64,000 nucleotides of DNA. It comes from Sphingobium cupriresistens. GTDB lineage: Bacteria > Pseudomonadota > Alphaproteobacteria > Sphingomonadales > Sphingomonadaceae. The notes under the pieces were generated by a model that was not told the origin of the DNA, did no database searches, and worked only from the letters and a program-made list of their open reading frames with translations. Every line of letters begins with the position of its first letter. Position 1 is the stretch's first letter. A program made the position numbers and the translations under genes. Where the stretch lies: contig NZ_SEOO01000016.1 of the NCBI RefSeq assembly GCF_004152865.1, forward strand, positions 1-64,000, given 5' to 3'. Positions 1-8,346 of this stretch are shown here, in pieces.

Positions 1-71
1 CCGGCAGCTTCACACCGAACCGTTACCAGTCCCGCATGTGCCGGTAGGCTACTGATGACGGAACATCAGGT

Positions 72-767
72 TTGATTCATGAGATAACTCCTTTCAAACA
101 ATTACTTAAGCGACTTCACGTCGCACGCGGCAATTTCCATTATCAGGGCGATCTCTACCGCGCTGGCGAAGACCTCGCCTCCCTCGCCTCCCGTATAGCC
201 CGGCATCTCACCGACCAGTTTGTAGAAACGCGTTTCGCCGTCACAACCCAGAAGTTCGCCGGCGGCCGCAAGATCCTCGCGGAGATCCTCGATGCGCCCG
301 GTGATCTGACCGCGCGCGATGACCAGAATGCGTTCCTGACCAAGGTGCGCGATCAGATGGAACGCTTCGGTTATACGCGGTCGAACCTGCTGCAGGACTT
401 TCATAGCTGCTCCTTCTTCTGCGAGGCGCGCATCGGTCGGGCCTACTGGTCGGCGCTCGCCAAAAGGCTTGGGTCCAGGAACCCCGTCGAACCGAGCCTG
501 TCGCTTGCCGCGTTCAAGAAGCGCGTGAAGCCCGGCGACAGTCTGAAGCTGCTCGATGCACCCACCGGTCACCGATCATTGGGGACGACACGCCTGATTA
601 CACAGGTTCGTTCGGGCGACCTCATCCTGGAAGGACGTTCTTATCTCGCTTTCCCGAGAGCGTCCGCCTTCGCCTGCGACGGCAAGCTGGTGCGCATATC
701 CATCGGCTCGGACGATGACCCGGATGCCCATCTGCTGTACGAGTGGCAACGGCAAAAGGCTGCCTGA
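72..767 (+). CDS. Hypothetical protein, 231 aa, TTG start
   Basis: I do not recognise a family. The frame is open from a TTG at 72 with no strong ribosome-binding site, so the start is weak. The product looks soluble: no signal peptide or membrane segment, a basic and mixed N-terminal half, and a C-terminal part (about residues 135-215) that looks like a small beta-rich domain. Codon use matches the GC-rich backbone genes downstream. A hairpin at 794-810 separates it from the methylase-like gene. The 71 bases before it could hold the tail of another gene ending at a TAG at 46-48, which I cannot confirm. Confidence 0.5.
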   Translation: MIHEITPFKQLLKRLHVARGNFHYQGDLYRAGEDLASLASRIARHLTDQFVETRFAVTTQKFAGGRKILAEILDAPGDLTARDDQNAFLTKVRDQMERFGYTRSNLLQDFHSCSFFCEARIGRAYWSALAKRLGSRNPVEPSLSLAAFKKRVKPGDSLKLLDAPTGHRSLGTTRLITQVRSGDLILEGRSYLAFPRASAFACDGKLVRISIGSDDDPDAHLLYEWQRQKAA

Positions 768-793
768 ACCGTGACCTTCCTCACCAGGGATCC

Positions 794-811
794 AAAAGCC
801 TTGGGCTTTTT
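794..811 (+). terminator. Hairpin with T-run between genes
   Basis: A perfect 7-bp inverted repeat (AAAAGCC, loop TTG, GGCTTTT) followed by another T lies in the gap after the first gene. An outer imperfect stem (CAGGG at 785-789 with CCCTG at 817-821) could extend it. It is either a weak intrinsic terminator or a structure around the start of the next gene; the short GC part of the stem leaves this open. Confidence 0.4.
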
Positions 812-825
812 CGGTGCCCTGCGCC

Positions 826-1629
826 ATGCATGAACCTCATCGCAAGGCGATGTCGAGCCTGCTGAAACGCTGCCAGCCGCGCCATGACCTCTACACAGTC
901 TTCGGACACTGCATGGAGGCTATCGCGATCGCTATCGCCAACAGCGTGGACCTGCGCCAACGCGAAAGGCGCGAGACCCGCTATCTCGAAATCGTCGCAA
1001 AATACGGCGCGGACATTGTCGCGACCTTTCCCCGGATCATGGGCGAACTTGTCATGGCCCTGGAAAGCGAACTCGGCGATGTATTGGGCGCCCTGTTCCA
1101 CGATCTCGAACTGCACAACAAGGCGAGGGGGCAGTTCTTCACGCCCTATCCCCTCAGCCGAGCCATGGCCGACATGCTTCTCGGCGATCCGGCAACGATG
1201 CGGGCCACCATCGAGGAACGCGGATATCTCACGGCAATGGAACCGGCCTGCGGCTCGGGAACCATGGTCGTCGCGCTCGCCGATGCGCTGCGGACGCAGG
1301 GCATCAATTATCAGCGCCACCTCCACGTCACCGCGATCGATATCGACCCGCGCGCCATTCACATGGCCTATGCGCAATTGTCCCTGCTCCACGTCCCGGC
1401 CCGCCTGATCGTCGGCAATTCCCTGTCGGGCGAAATCCAGGAACAATGGTTCACGCCTGCGCATATCCTGGGCGGATGGACGGCGCGGCTCGCTTCACAG
1501 CCCAGCCGCAGGACAGCGATCGAGACGATCCCGCCCGTGACACCGGTTCAATCCAAAGCCGTTCGAGAAAACGATGCAGCGCGCCCGAACGCCCCGTTTG
1601 CGATGCCGCGTCAACTCAGCCTCTTCTGA
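826..1629 (+). CDS. N6-adenine DNA methylase-like protein (HsdM-type fold), catalytic motif not seen
   Basis: The protein resembles the catalytic part of type I restriction-modification M subunits. Numbering from an alternative GTG at 814, GQFFTP lies at residues 106-111, the SAM-binding motif EPACGSGTM at 143-151 and AIDIDP at 174-179. In HsdM-type enzymes the next landmark is a catalytic (N/D)PP(Y/F); here the equivalent stretch reads IVGNSLSGEIQEQW and no NPP motif occurs. The C-terminus is a low-complexity tail ending RQLSLF. At about 267 aa it is much shorter than HsdM and has no specificity subunit beside it. It may bind SAM or DNA without methylating, or belong to a plasmid family with altered chemistry. 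ATG 826 is preferred over GTG 814; ATG 850 is also possible. Confidence 0.7.
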   Translation: MHEPHRKAMSSLLKRCQPRHDLYTVFGHCMEAIAIAIANSVDLRQRERRETRYLEIVAKYGADIVATFPRIMGELVMALESELGDVLGALFHDLELHNKARGQFFTPYPLSRAMADMLLGDPATMRATIEERGYLTAMEPACGSGTMVVALADALRTQGINYQRHLHVTAIDIDPRAIHMAYAQLSLLHVPARLIVGNSLSGEIQEQWFTPAHILGGWTARLASQPSRRTAIETIPPVTPVQSKAVRENDAARPNAPFAMPRQLSLF

Positions 1630-1701
1630 CGTCCTCACGCAGCGCTGCTAAGGGCAGATGGCTCATTTGCCGTGTTGAACTCCTATCCGATGTCCGCTGG
1701 A

Positions 1702-2004
1702 TCAAGCCGCCGTGGCGAGCGCTGTAACCTTGATTTCGTCCTCATGCCCGCGTGCCTGGGCAAGATCATAGGCGCCCTGCATCCGCATCAGAGTTTCCGC
1801 CTTGAGGCCAAAAGCCTTCTCGAAGCGGATGGCCATATCGGCCGTCAACCCGGTGTGCCCGTTCAGCACATTGCTCAGATTCTGGCGCGAGACACTGAAA
1901 TGCCGGGCCAGCTCCTTCACGTTGACGCCGTGCGGATCAACGATCTGCCGCTTGAGCCAGGGGCCCGGGTGCACATGGATCGAGGGATGAATCTTGATAG
2001 CCAT
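1702..2004 (-). CDS. higA: HigA-family antitoxin
   Basis: This 100-aa protein has the Xre-type helix-turn-helix of HigA addiction-module antitoxins. VNVKELARHFSVSRQNLSNV forms the HTH at about residues 27-46, followed by the typical NGHTGLTADMAIRFEKAFG segment. It should bind and neutralise the toxin encoded immediately upstream on the same strand and repress the shared promoter at 2293-2321. Toxin-first gene order is usual for higBA. The two genes overlap by one base, so they are very likely translationally coupled. The pair probably stabilises the plasmid. Confidence 0.9.
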   Translation of the reverse strand: MAIKIHPSIHVHPGPWLKRQIVDPHGVNVKELARHFSVSRQNLSNVLNGHTGLTADMAIRFEKAFGLKAETLMRMQGAYDLAQARGHEDEIKVTALATAA

Positions 2005-2285
2005 CAGTGATAATCCTCCAGATCAAGATCAGCGATACTGTTCTCATCGGCCATGGTGAATGTCAGCCGCCAGTTCTTTGTCACCGTCATGGCATAAGTG
2101 CCTTTGCGGTCCCCGGTAAGCGGATGGAAGCCGAAGTTCGGCGGTACAACCAGTTCATCGAGGCCAGATGCCGAAGCGATGAACGCGATCATATCGATGA
2201 TACGCTCAGCCTCGATCAGACCTTTCACGCTTCCCTTTTCGACCAGTTTGCGGAGCGCCTTATGTCTGATGCTCTCGATTTCCAT
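2004..2285 (-). CDS. higB: HigB-type toxin (RelE/ParE fold)
   Basis: This 93-aa protein has RelE/ParE-superfamily hallmarks: basic N-terminal helices (about residues 5-30), the VPPNFGFHPLTGDRKGTYAMTV stretch, and the NWRLTF strand near residue 72. HigB toxins cleave mRNA on the ribosome. The start ATG (2283-2285) lies only about 8 bases beyond a good minus-strand -10 element, so the transcript would have almost no leader. The downstream gene is the cognate antitoxin. An ABC exporter gene lies upstream on the same strand, about 57 bp away. Confidence 0.88.
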   Translation of the reverse strand: MEIESIRHKALRKLVEKGSVKGLIEAERIIDMIAFIASASGLDELVVPPNFGFHPLTGDRKGTYAMTVTKNWRLTFTMADENSIADLDLEDYH

Positions 2286-2292
2286 GTGTCAA

Positions 2293-2337
2293 CAGATAGG
2301 CGACACGGCGCTCCGTGTCAACCGATCATTGACACGG
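2293..2337 (-). promoter_or_regulatory. higBA promoter with overlapping operator
   Basis: On the minus strand there is TTGACA (plus positions 2316-2321), a 17-bp spacer and TATCTG (2293-2298), a near-consensus sigma-70 promoter pointing into higB. A perfect 9-bp inverted repeat, CCGTGTCAA (2313-2321) and TTGACACGG (2329-2337) with a 7-bp spacer, covers the -35 element. Further GTGTCAA and CGACAC half-sites lie at 2286-2306. This fits autorepression by HigA. Confidence 0.7.
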
Positions 2338-2342
2338 CTGTG

Positions 2343-4136
2343 CTACTCCTGTCCGGCTCCATCGAGGGGTGACCCGAGACCGTCGAGCACGGTGGTCGAC
2401 TGCGCTGAAGGGGCCACCATGTCCCAGAGCTCCCGGTACGAGGCGTCCCGATCCATCAGTTCTTCATGGAGTCCGCTAGCGGCCAAACGGCCGCCTCGCA
2501 TGAACAGCACCTGATCGGCTGCCTGCGCTGTCTCCAGACGATGCGTGATCATGATGAGCGTTGTCGCATCGTCGGTACGGCGTCGTAATGTCGCGATTGC
2601 AGCCGCCTCGCTGCGCGGATCGAGCGCAGAGGTGCTTTCATCGAGGATCAGTATCGGCACCTGCACACCCGCGAGCCGGGCAAGTTCCAGCTTCTGGATC
2701 TGGCCTCCCGACAGACGCTCTCCCTGTTCGCCCAATTCCAGGTCCAGATCGAGCGGTCTCCCGGACTCATGGAAGCGCCAGCGCCTCAGCAGCGCCTCGA
2801 CATCGTCCGCCTGCCGGGTCGTGGGAGGATAAAGGACATTGTCTCGCAACGATCGATTGAACAGGCCGATGAATTGCGGAGCATAGAGGACGTACCGATG
2901 CCGCTCGCGCCATGGAATCGTCGCGATATCGACGCCTGCAACCTCGACCTTGCCCGATATGGGGGTGAGTACGCCGGCCATGATTTGCGCAAGCCTCGAT
3001 TTGCCCGAACCATTGGGGCCGACGATTGCCACGAAGCGGCCGGGGCCGATACGCACAGAGATATCCGAGATCCCTGGCATGCCCTCGCCATAGAAAAAGC
3101 TGGCCGCCCGGAGCCTCACCTCTGCGCTGCCGACTGGGGTTGGCGGCAGGCCTTCGTCGTCGACCGCAACCTGGCGCAACCCCATAACATCCCGAATATT
3201 GGCGATCGCGACGCCGGCCTGTGCGAGAATATAGCCCAGCGAACTGAGCGGAACCGTCAGCCGGAACGCGTAGGTTTGCAACAGGATGAAATCACCCGTT
3301 GTCATCCTGCCCTGCGCAACGTCGAGACCGGCGAACAGCAGCAGCACCGTGAGACCCAGGCCGACGATGCCGAACTGCAGCACGGCCATGACGGTGAGCG
3401 AGCGATACATGCGCTGCGCGGCGCCGCGCTTCACCGACAAGATGGATTGCGCATCAAGCAGTTCCCGATCGAGAGCGCCGTTCAGCACCACACGGCGAGC
3501 GTTGCGCACAAGATCGCCGATCGTGCCAGAGACGCCCGACGCGGCCGCATTGGTAGCGTCGGCATGGATCCGATGCCAAACCGCCCCGATCCAGGTCGCC
3601 ACGATGAAGCCACCGAGCGTGGCCGCGAGAATCAGCACATAGCGCGGGGGAATGAGCCCGGCGACCACCGCCAGGCTGGCGACCGCCTGCAGGACCACCG
3701 GCGCCATTCGCCAGAGCAGGCCTTCGACAACCAATGTCAGGCTAAAGGGCAACCGTTCCAGCATGCCGGGCACCCGGCCACCCTTGCTGTCCCGCGCCGC
3801 GGTAATGGCCGGCAAGGTCGAGCCAAGCGCATCGATCGTGAAGCGCCGCGTCAGCGCCTCGACCATGTCCGCAGTGCAGGCGAGCCGGGCGGTCTCGACA
3901 ATGGAGGCGCCTGCCCAGCAGCCTACGAACGCCACGACATAGAAGGAGAGATGAAGGGCATTGCCAGCCCGGCCATCCAGCGCGTCGATCAGCAGCTTGA
4001 GGGCATAAGGGCCAGCAACGCCCATGATGATCACCATGGCCTCGAGCGCACCCGCCCGCATCAGGCTTTGCCTCGTTCCCAACGAGGCAGAGACCATCAG
4101 CCGTCCAAGCTCGGCCAATATCCTCAATGTCGTCAC
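2343..4136 (-). CDS. ABC exporter, fused permease and ATPase
   Basis: This is a half-transporter of about 597 aa. The N-terminal part (about residues 10-310) is the six-helix exporter membrane domain; the C-terminal part is the nucleotide-binding domain with Walker A GPNGSGKS, signature LSGGQ, Walker B ILILDE and the THR switch histidine. It should work as a dimer in the inner membrane and export an unknown substrate, possibly a lipid, peptide or drug. I chose GTG at 4136 because AGGAG lies 8 bases before it; an upstream TTG at 4154 is in frame. The higBA pair follows on the same strand. No periplasmic partner is nearby, so a substrate cannot be named. Confidence 0.85.
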   Translation of the reverse strand: MTTLRILAELGRLMVSASLGTRQSLMRAGALEAMVIIMGVAGPYALKLLIDALDGRAGNALHLSFYVVAFVGCWAGASIVETARLACTADMVEALTRRFTIDALGSTLPAITAARDSKGGRVPGMLERLPFSLTLVVEGLLWRMAPVVLQAVASLAVVAGLIPPRYVLILAATLGGFIVATWIGAVWHRIHADATNAAASGVSGTIGDLVRNARRVVLNGALDRELLDAQSILSVKRGAAQRMYRSLTVMAVLQFGIVGLGLTVLLLFAGLDVAQGRMTTGDFILLQTYAFRLTVPLSSLGYILAQAGVAIANIRDVMGLRQVAVDDEGLPPTPVGSAEVRLRAASFFYGEGMPGISDISVRIGPGRFVAIVGPNGSGKSRLAQIMAGVLTPISGKVEVAGVDIATIPWRERHRYVLYAPQFIGLFNRSLRDNVLYPPTTRQADDVEALLRRWRFHESGRPLDLDLELGEQGERLSGGQIQKLELARLAGVQVPILILDESTSALDPRSEAAAIATLRRRTDDATTLIMITHRLETAQAADQVLFMRGGRLAASGLHEELMDRDASYRELWDMVAPSAQSTTVLDGLGSPLDGAGQE

Positions 4137-4242
4137 GGCAATGGCTCCTGGCAATCGATTGATCAGCCAGAAGGAGGACTTGGAACGCGGTCGCCATCCT
4201 AGCGCGAAAGCAGGGCGTTGCGAAGCGATGATCGCGAGGCGG

Positions 4243-4267
4243 CAGGAAAGGAAAGGGGGGAACGGGA
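4243..4267 (+). promoter_or_regulatory. Purine-rich leader element upstream of the DUF932 gene
   Basis: A G/A-only tract lies about 55-80 bases before the DUF932 start. Similar GAGG/AGGGG-rich tracts precede other genes at 12482-12501, 14601-14618, 16239-16261, 27398-27425 and 31414-31440. Function is unknown; it is described as a recurring element under findings. Confidence 0.35.
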
Positions 4268-4321
4268 ATGTGACGGGGGCGTGGAGCGCCCGTCGATCTT
4301 CATCCCAAGGAGACGGTTCCC

Positions 4322-5518
4322 ATGGCGACCCTTGCCCCCATGCACGACAGCCCCCGCGTCAATGCTCGCTATCGTATCGATGTGTCGCGCGGCCAGATGA
4401 GCAGCCGCGTGTCATCCGAATGGTTCTCGCGTCCCGACGACGAGAAATTCCTCTCGCTCTCCAGCCTGCACGACATGGTACGCCGCCGCGCCGAACGGTC
4501 CACGACGCGCATCGTCGAGAGCCGGGCGATCCGCGTCGAGGCGAAAAGCGACAATCCCGAACGTCTCATGCTCATCGCCCCAGGTGACGAGTGCCCCATA
4601 GCCCCGACGAACTGGTCGTTCGGCCAGGTCTCCAGCCTGGTTGGCGCGCCGGCTTCCTATCTGCGCCAGCTTCCGGCCGCGCTCGCCGGTATCAATCTCC
4701 AGCACGGCCTGCTCACCCATCGCGGCGAACAGGTCAAACTCCTCCAGACGCAGGATGGCCGCAGCGAACTGCGCGCGGCTACCGGGGCCGAGTATGGCAG
4801 GATCTTCGACCACGAGCTGGTTCAGGCGATCATGGCATTCGCAGGCGATGGGGTGGGCGACACCCGCTGGAAAGTCCCGGGCACGATCCAGTGGGGCTCC
4901 ATGACCTACAATCCCTTCGTGGATATCACGAAGGATACGACCACGCTCTATGCGTCGGACAGGGATGTCTTCGTGTTCCTGGTCGATGACACGCATCCGA
5001 TCGAGGCCGGCAAATTGCCCAATGGCGATCCCGATCTCTACTTTCGCGGCTTCTATGCGTGGAACAGTGAGGTCGGCTCCAAGACGCTGGGGATCGCGAC
5101 CTTCTACTTGCGCGGCGTGTGCGCCAATCGGTGCCTGTGGGGCGTCGAGAATTTCGAGGAAGTGAACATCCGCCACTCGAAATTCGCAGCCGCCCGCTTC
5201 GCGCACCAGGCAGCGCCCGCGCTCGAGCACTTCGCGGAATCCTCGCCGCAGCATTTCATCACCGGCATCAAGGCGGCGCGCGAGCGGATCGTCGCGCGCA
5301 AGGACGAGGACCGCGAGACCTTCCTGCGCAAGCGTGGCTTCTCAAAGGCCGAGACCACGAAGATCATCCAGACGGTGCTGGCCGAGGAGGGGCATCCGCC
5401 CGAAAGCCTCTACGATTTCGTCCAGGGCATTACCGCTGTCGCCCGCGGCAAGCCGCACCAGGACAGCCGCCTCGAACTCGAGGTCAAGGCGAAGAAGCTG
5501 CTCGCCCAAGCCCTCTGA
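4322..5518 (+). CDS. DUF932-family protein
   Basis: The 398-aa protein matches the DUF932 (phage/plasmid-like) family from memory of its middle region: WSFGQVSSLVGAPASYLRQLP near residue 100, TGAEYGRIFDHELVQAI, and the FYLRGVCANRCLWGVENF block near residue 260. These proteins are common on plasmids and phages next to PRTRC or ParB-like genes; their biochemical role is not established. A strong ribosome-binding site (AAGGAG) precedes the ATG. It is the first of a run of same-strand genes leading into the PRTRC cassette, so a maintenance or DNA-processing role is possible. Confidence 0.8.
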   Translation: MATLAPMHDSPRVNARYRIDVSRGQMSSRVSSEWFSRPDDEKFLSLSSLHDMVRRRAERSTTRIVESRAIRVEAKSDNPERLMLIAPGDECPIAPTNWSFGQVSSLVGAPASYLRQLPAALAGINLQHGLLTHRGEQVKLLQTQDGRSELRAATGAEYGRIFDHELVQAIMAFAGDGVGDTRWKVPGTIQWGSMTYNPFVDITKDTTTLYASDRDVFVFLVDDTHPIEAGKLPNGDPDLYFRGFYAWNSEVGSKTLGIATFYLRGVCANRCLWGVENFEEVNIRHSKFAAARFAHQAAPALEHFAESSPQHFITGIKAARERIVARKDEDRETFLRKRGFSKAETTKIIQTVLAEEGHPPESLYDFVQGITAVARGKPHQDSRLELEVKAKKLLAQAL

Positions 5519-5619
5519 CCTGCCTGGCCTGAACGCGCCGTAGCAGCACCACCGCAATCCCTTGTTTTCCGTCCCGTTCACCGAACGAGGCGGACGATCG
5601 CTCATGAAAGGATAAGGCC

Positions 5620-5832
5620 ATGCGCGCCCAATCCCACGCTTCCCTGCACGACTTCACCGTGGACATCGCCTTCTTCAGCGGGGGTGAACAGTATGCGACG
5701 CAGAGCTACACGCTTCGCGCATCGACCTGGTTCAGCGCCGAGCAGCAGGCGCTGCAGATGTCGATAAACAGCGTCTACGACAATCCGCGCATCCCCGACC
5801 TCAGCCGGTCCGCCACCGTCCGTTCGGTCTGA
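5620..5832 (+). CDS. Small hypothetical protein, 70 aa
   Basis: This short gene sits between DUF932 and the PRTRC ParB gene, with GAAAGGATAAGG before its ATG and a 3-bp gap to parB. The product appears to be a small soluble alpha/beta protein (FTVDIAFFSGGEQYATQSYTL, then a short helix). I do not recognise a family. Tight packing against parB suggests it belongs to the same transcript. Confidence 0.6.
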   Translation: MRAQSHASLHDFTVDIAFFSGGEQYATQSYTLRASTWFSAEQQALQMSINSVYDNPRIPDLSRSATVRSV

Positions 5833-5835
5833 CCC

Positions 5836-7545
5836 ATGACCCGCGCCCGGCTCCATCACACAGGGATCTCCGCCTTGATCTCAGCACCATCAACACCGCC
5901 CACCACGCTGCCGCTCTCGCGCATCCTGGCGGGCTATAATCCCCGACGCTATTTCGACAGCAGGAAGCATGGCGAACTCGTCGCCTCGCTGCGCCTGCGC
6001 GGCATGCTCCAGCCCATATTGGTTCGTCCGGCAAGGGACGCCGACGACCGCTATCTCATCGTCGCCGGCGGCCGGCGCTACAGGGCCGCCCTGGAAGCTT
6101 TCGGACCTGACGGGGAGATACCCGTCGTTATCCGCGAGATGACCGATCAGGAGGCCCTGGAAGCCGCGATCGATGAAAACGACGTGCGCGACGATGCCTC
6201 GGAAACCGAGCAGGCGGACGCCGCCGTGCGTGTCCTCGCCGCCTGCCGGGACGACCGCGCCGAAGCGGCCCGCCGGCTCGGTTGGTCGAAAACCAAACTC
6301 GATCGCCGACTGGCGCTCGCCGGCCTCTGCGAACCGGTCAAGCTCGCGCTCGACGAACGCCGGATCAAGGTCGGGCATGCCGAACTGCTCGCAGCCGTCC
6401 CTGCCGACAAGCAGGAGAAGGCGCTGGAGACGATAATTGCCTCCGGCCTCGACGTCGGGAAAACGCGCGATCTGCTGATGCGGGTCACGCAAAGCCTCGC
6501 CGATGCGTGCTTCGACAAGAAAGAATGCACCACCTGTCCGTTCAACTCGGCGGCGCAGCGGGCTCTGTTCGAAACCCATATCGACGAAGGACACTGCACC
6601 AACGCCGGTTGCTTCGAACTCAAGTCCCAGACCGCCGAGATGATCCGCTTCGAGGTGGAGGAATGCGCGGCGAAGGTAGCGAGGGCCACGGGGGCGCCCG
6701 ACGACGATCATGGAGAGGATGCCGATGATCCCGACGATGTCGGTGATGATGACGAGCATGATGACGCGATCGACGGCTCCACGCCTCGATCCAGCCATCT
6801 CTCGCTCGATGACGGCGCAGCGACCAAACCGACCGGCAATCGCCCACCCGCAGGCATCGCCCCGATCCGTGGTTCCGGCGCGAAGACCCAGGCACAAAAA
6901 ACCACTGATATCGCCAGATCCATCGCCAACCGCACAAGGGAAGTGCGCGAGGCTGCGTGGCGCACCGCGCTTGCCCGAGCGCTGGCCGCCAATAGCGCGA
7001 ACGCTCATATTGCGATCCTGGTCGCGGCGATGACCGGCACGCTTTGCGAGATCAAGGCCGAAACCCTGAAGGCGCGCGCCGGGTTGCTGGTTGGCACGTC
7101 CTTCCCCGAGCTCGACTTCAGCGCGAAGATCATCGCGATCCGCGAACTCCCGGATGCTCAGGCGATGACCATATTGTCCGCGATCGGGGCTGCCTACGCC
7201 AAGGATGTGGCCAGTTTCGACCATGTCGCGGACCTTGCACAGGCCTTCGACGTCGATCTGCGCGCCACCTGGCACGTCGACAAGGGGTTCCTCGAACACT
7301 TCTCCAAGGACGAACTCAGCTTCATCGCCCGCGAATGTGGCCTGGTGCCGCATATGGGCGAAAAGGCGTTCGCCAGGCTGCTGGGTTCGAAGAAGAACGA
7401 CCTCGTAGCCGGCATGCTGAACGCGCTCGGCTTCGCCTGGGCCGGGCGCCTTCCGGGCGCCATGACACTCGATGGCCAATATGGCCCGCCACCGACCGCT
7501 GCTGCTCGCGAGGCACAAGCTTCAATCCCCCAAATGGCTGCCTGA
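5836..7545 (+). CDS. PRTRC-system ParB-family protein
   Basis: The 569-aa protein has a ParB/Srx N-terminal domain (residues about 25-110; core NPRRYFD, GMLQPILVRP, AGGRRYRAA) and a KorB-like helix-turn-helix region (about 125-190; AARRLGWSKTKLDRRLALAGL). A cysteine-rich stretch follows (CFDKKECTTCP and HCTNAGC, about residues 224-258), which looks like a metal site. An acidic linker (about 285-315) leads to a helical C-terminal domain. This layout is characteristic of the ParB of PRTRC cassettes. It probably binds DNA at plasmid sites and may use CTP like other ParB proteins. No parA is visible in the window. Confidence 0.88.
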   Translation: MTRARLHHTGISALISAPSTPPTTLPLSRILAGYNPRRYFDSRKHGELVASLRLRGMLQPILVRPARDADDRYLIVAGGRRYRAALEAFGPDGEIPVVIREMTDQEALEAAIDENDVRDDASETEQADAAVRVLAACRDDRAEAARRLGWSKTKLDRRLALAGLCEPVKLALDERRIKVGHAELLAAVPADKQEKALETIIASGLDVGKTRDLLMRVTQSLADACFDKKECTTCPFNSAAQRALFETHIDEGHCTNAGCFELKSQTAEMIRFEVEECAAKVARATGAPDDDHGEDADDPDDVGDDDEHDDAIDGSTPRSSHLSLDDGAATKPTGNRPPAGIAPIRGSGAKTQAQKTTDIARSIANRTREVREAAWRTALARALAANSANAHIAILVAAMTGTLCEIKAETLKARAGLLVGTSFPELDFSAKIIAIRELPDAQAMTILSAIGAAYAKDVASFDHVADLAQAFDVDLRATWHVDKGFLEHFSKDELSFIARECGLVPHMGEKAFARLLGSKKNDLVAGMLNALGFAWAGRLPGAMTLDGQYGPPPTAAAREAQASIPQMAA

Positions 7546-7585
7546 AGCGGCCTTTTCCCATCCTCACAGCAAAGGACCAATCGCG

Positions 7586-8005
7586 ATGCTGATCACCTGC
7601 CTGCTTCCGCTGCTCAGGCGCTATTCGCTGGGTTTCGACCTCGTTGCCGGCCCCGACGATACCGTCACCCTGGCCGTGATTCCCCGCAAGCCCGATGGCG
7701 CGGCCCATAATCTGGAAAGCGGTGAGGCCCGTCCGATCTCGATCACGGCGAGCGCGGCAGAGATCGATGCCGAACTTGCCCGGGGAGAGGGCGGTTCCCT
7801 TGGCGAACTCGTTGCCGCGCGCAAAACCCTGGCCGACCAGCTCGCCGAGCAGCGCGAGGTGGCCGAAGCGGCAAGGACCGCTGCCGCCGAGGCAGCAAAA
7901 GCCAGGGTACCCGCCGCCAAAGCTCCGGGCAGGGTCACAAAGACACCGGCACCCACCAGCCCGCCGCAGGACGCCAACGCCGATGAACCCACCAGCCTCT
8001 GGTAA
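7586..8005 (+). CDS. PRTRC-system protein E
   Basis: At about 139 aa, this has an N-terminal block (LLRRYSLGFDLVAGPDDTVT) and position typical of PRTRC protein E. Residues 60-110 form a charged helix (ELARGEGGSLGELVAARKTL and the following AEQ-rich part) likely to be a coiled coil, followed by an alanine/proline-rich tail. AAAGGA lies before the ATG, which I prefer to an in-frame upstream start overlapping parB. Biochemical function is unknown. Confidence 0.8.
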   Translation: MLITCLLPLLRRYSLGFDLVAGPDDTVTLAVIPRKPDGAAHNLESGEARPISITASAAEIDAELARGEGGSLGELVAARKTLADQLAEQREVAEAARTAAAEAAKARVPAAKAPGRVTKTPAPTSPPQDANADEPTSLW

Positions 8006-8064
8006 GGAGCTGGCTCGCTATCCTGCCCCAGAAAACTTGCCTGCAACCCAGAAGGGATGATCCC

Positions 8065-8271
8065 ATGCAGATCCAGCATCTCACGCAAACCTACCGGTAC
8101 GAGGGTATCGATCTTCCGGTTCCGCCGCATCTGGCCGAAGACGCGGCGGGCCTGCGCGCCTATCATGCGACGCTCTATCCCGCGATCCTGAACGCGCAAG
8201 CGATCGATGCCGGCATATCGGGCGCAGCCCATATCATCGAGTATCGCCGCGCAGTCGGAACCAAGGGCTGA
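8065..8271 (+). CDS. PRTRC-system protein C, candidate ubiquitin-like modifier
   Basis: This 68-aa protein has the length and sequence of PRTRC protein C. It opens with MQIQHLTQTYRYEGIDLPVP and ends RRAVGTKG. A small single-domain protein with an exposed tail ending in glycine, encoded beside an E1-like ThiF protein and a JAMM protease, is what a ubiquitin-like modifier would look like. That role is inference; what is seen is size, the terminal Gly and gene context. It sits in the cassette order E-C-F-B-A-ThiF. Confidence 0.82.
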   Translation: MQIQHLTQTYRYEGIDLPVPPHLAEDAAGLRAYHATLYPAILNAQAIDAGISGAAHIIEYRRAVGTKG

Positions 8272-8346
8272 AAATGCCTCGCTCGAAAAGCGCGGCCATC
8301 CCCGCCGCTCCGCGCAAAACCCTCCTCGACTGGATCGAGACAGACG

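Noticed and set aside
781-1464. Long minus-strand frame opposite the methylase-like gene
   Set aside because: It is the mirror of a frame with clear SAM-binding motifs, and its own translation shows no family features.
2769-4202. Long plus-strand frame (477 codons) opposite the ABC exporter
   Set aside because: High-GC shadow frame; the minus strand holds Walker A, signature and Walker B motifs.
5890-7518. 542-codon minus-strand frame opposite parB
   Set aside because: Shadow of the ParB frame, which has ParB, HTH and CxxC motifs.
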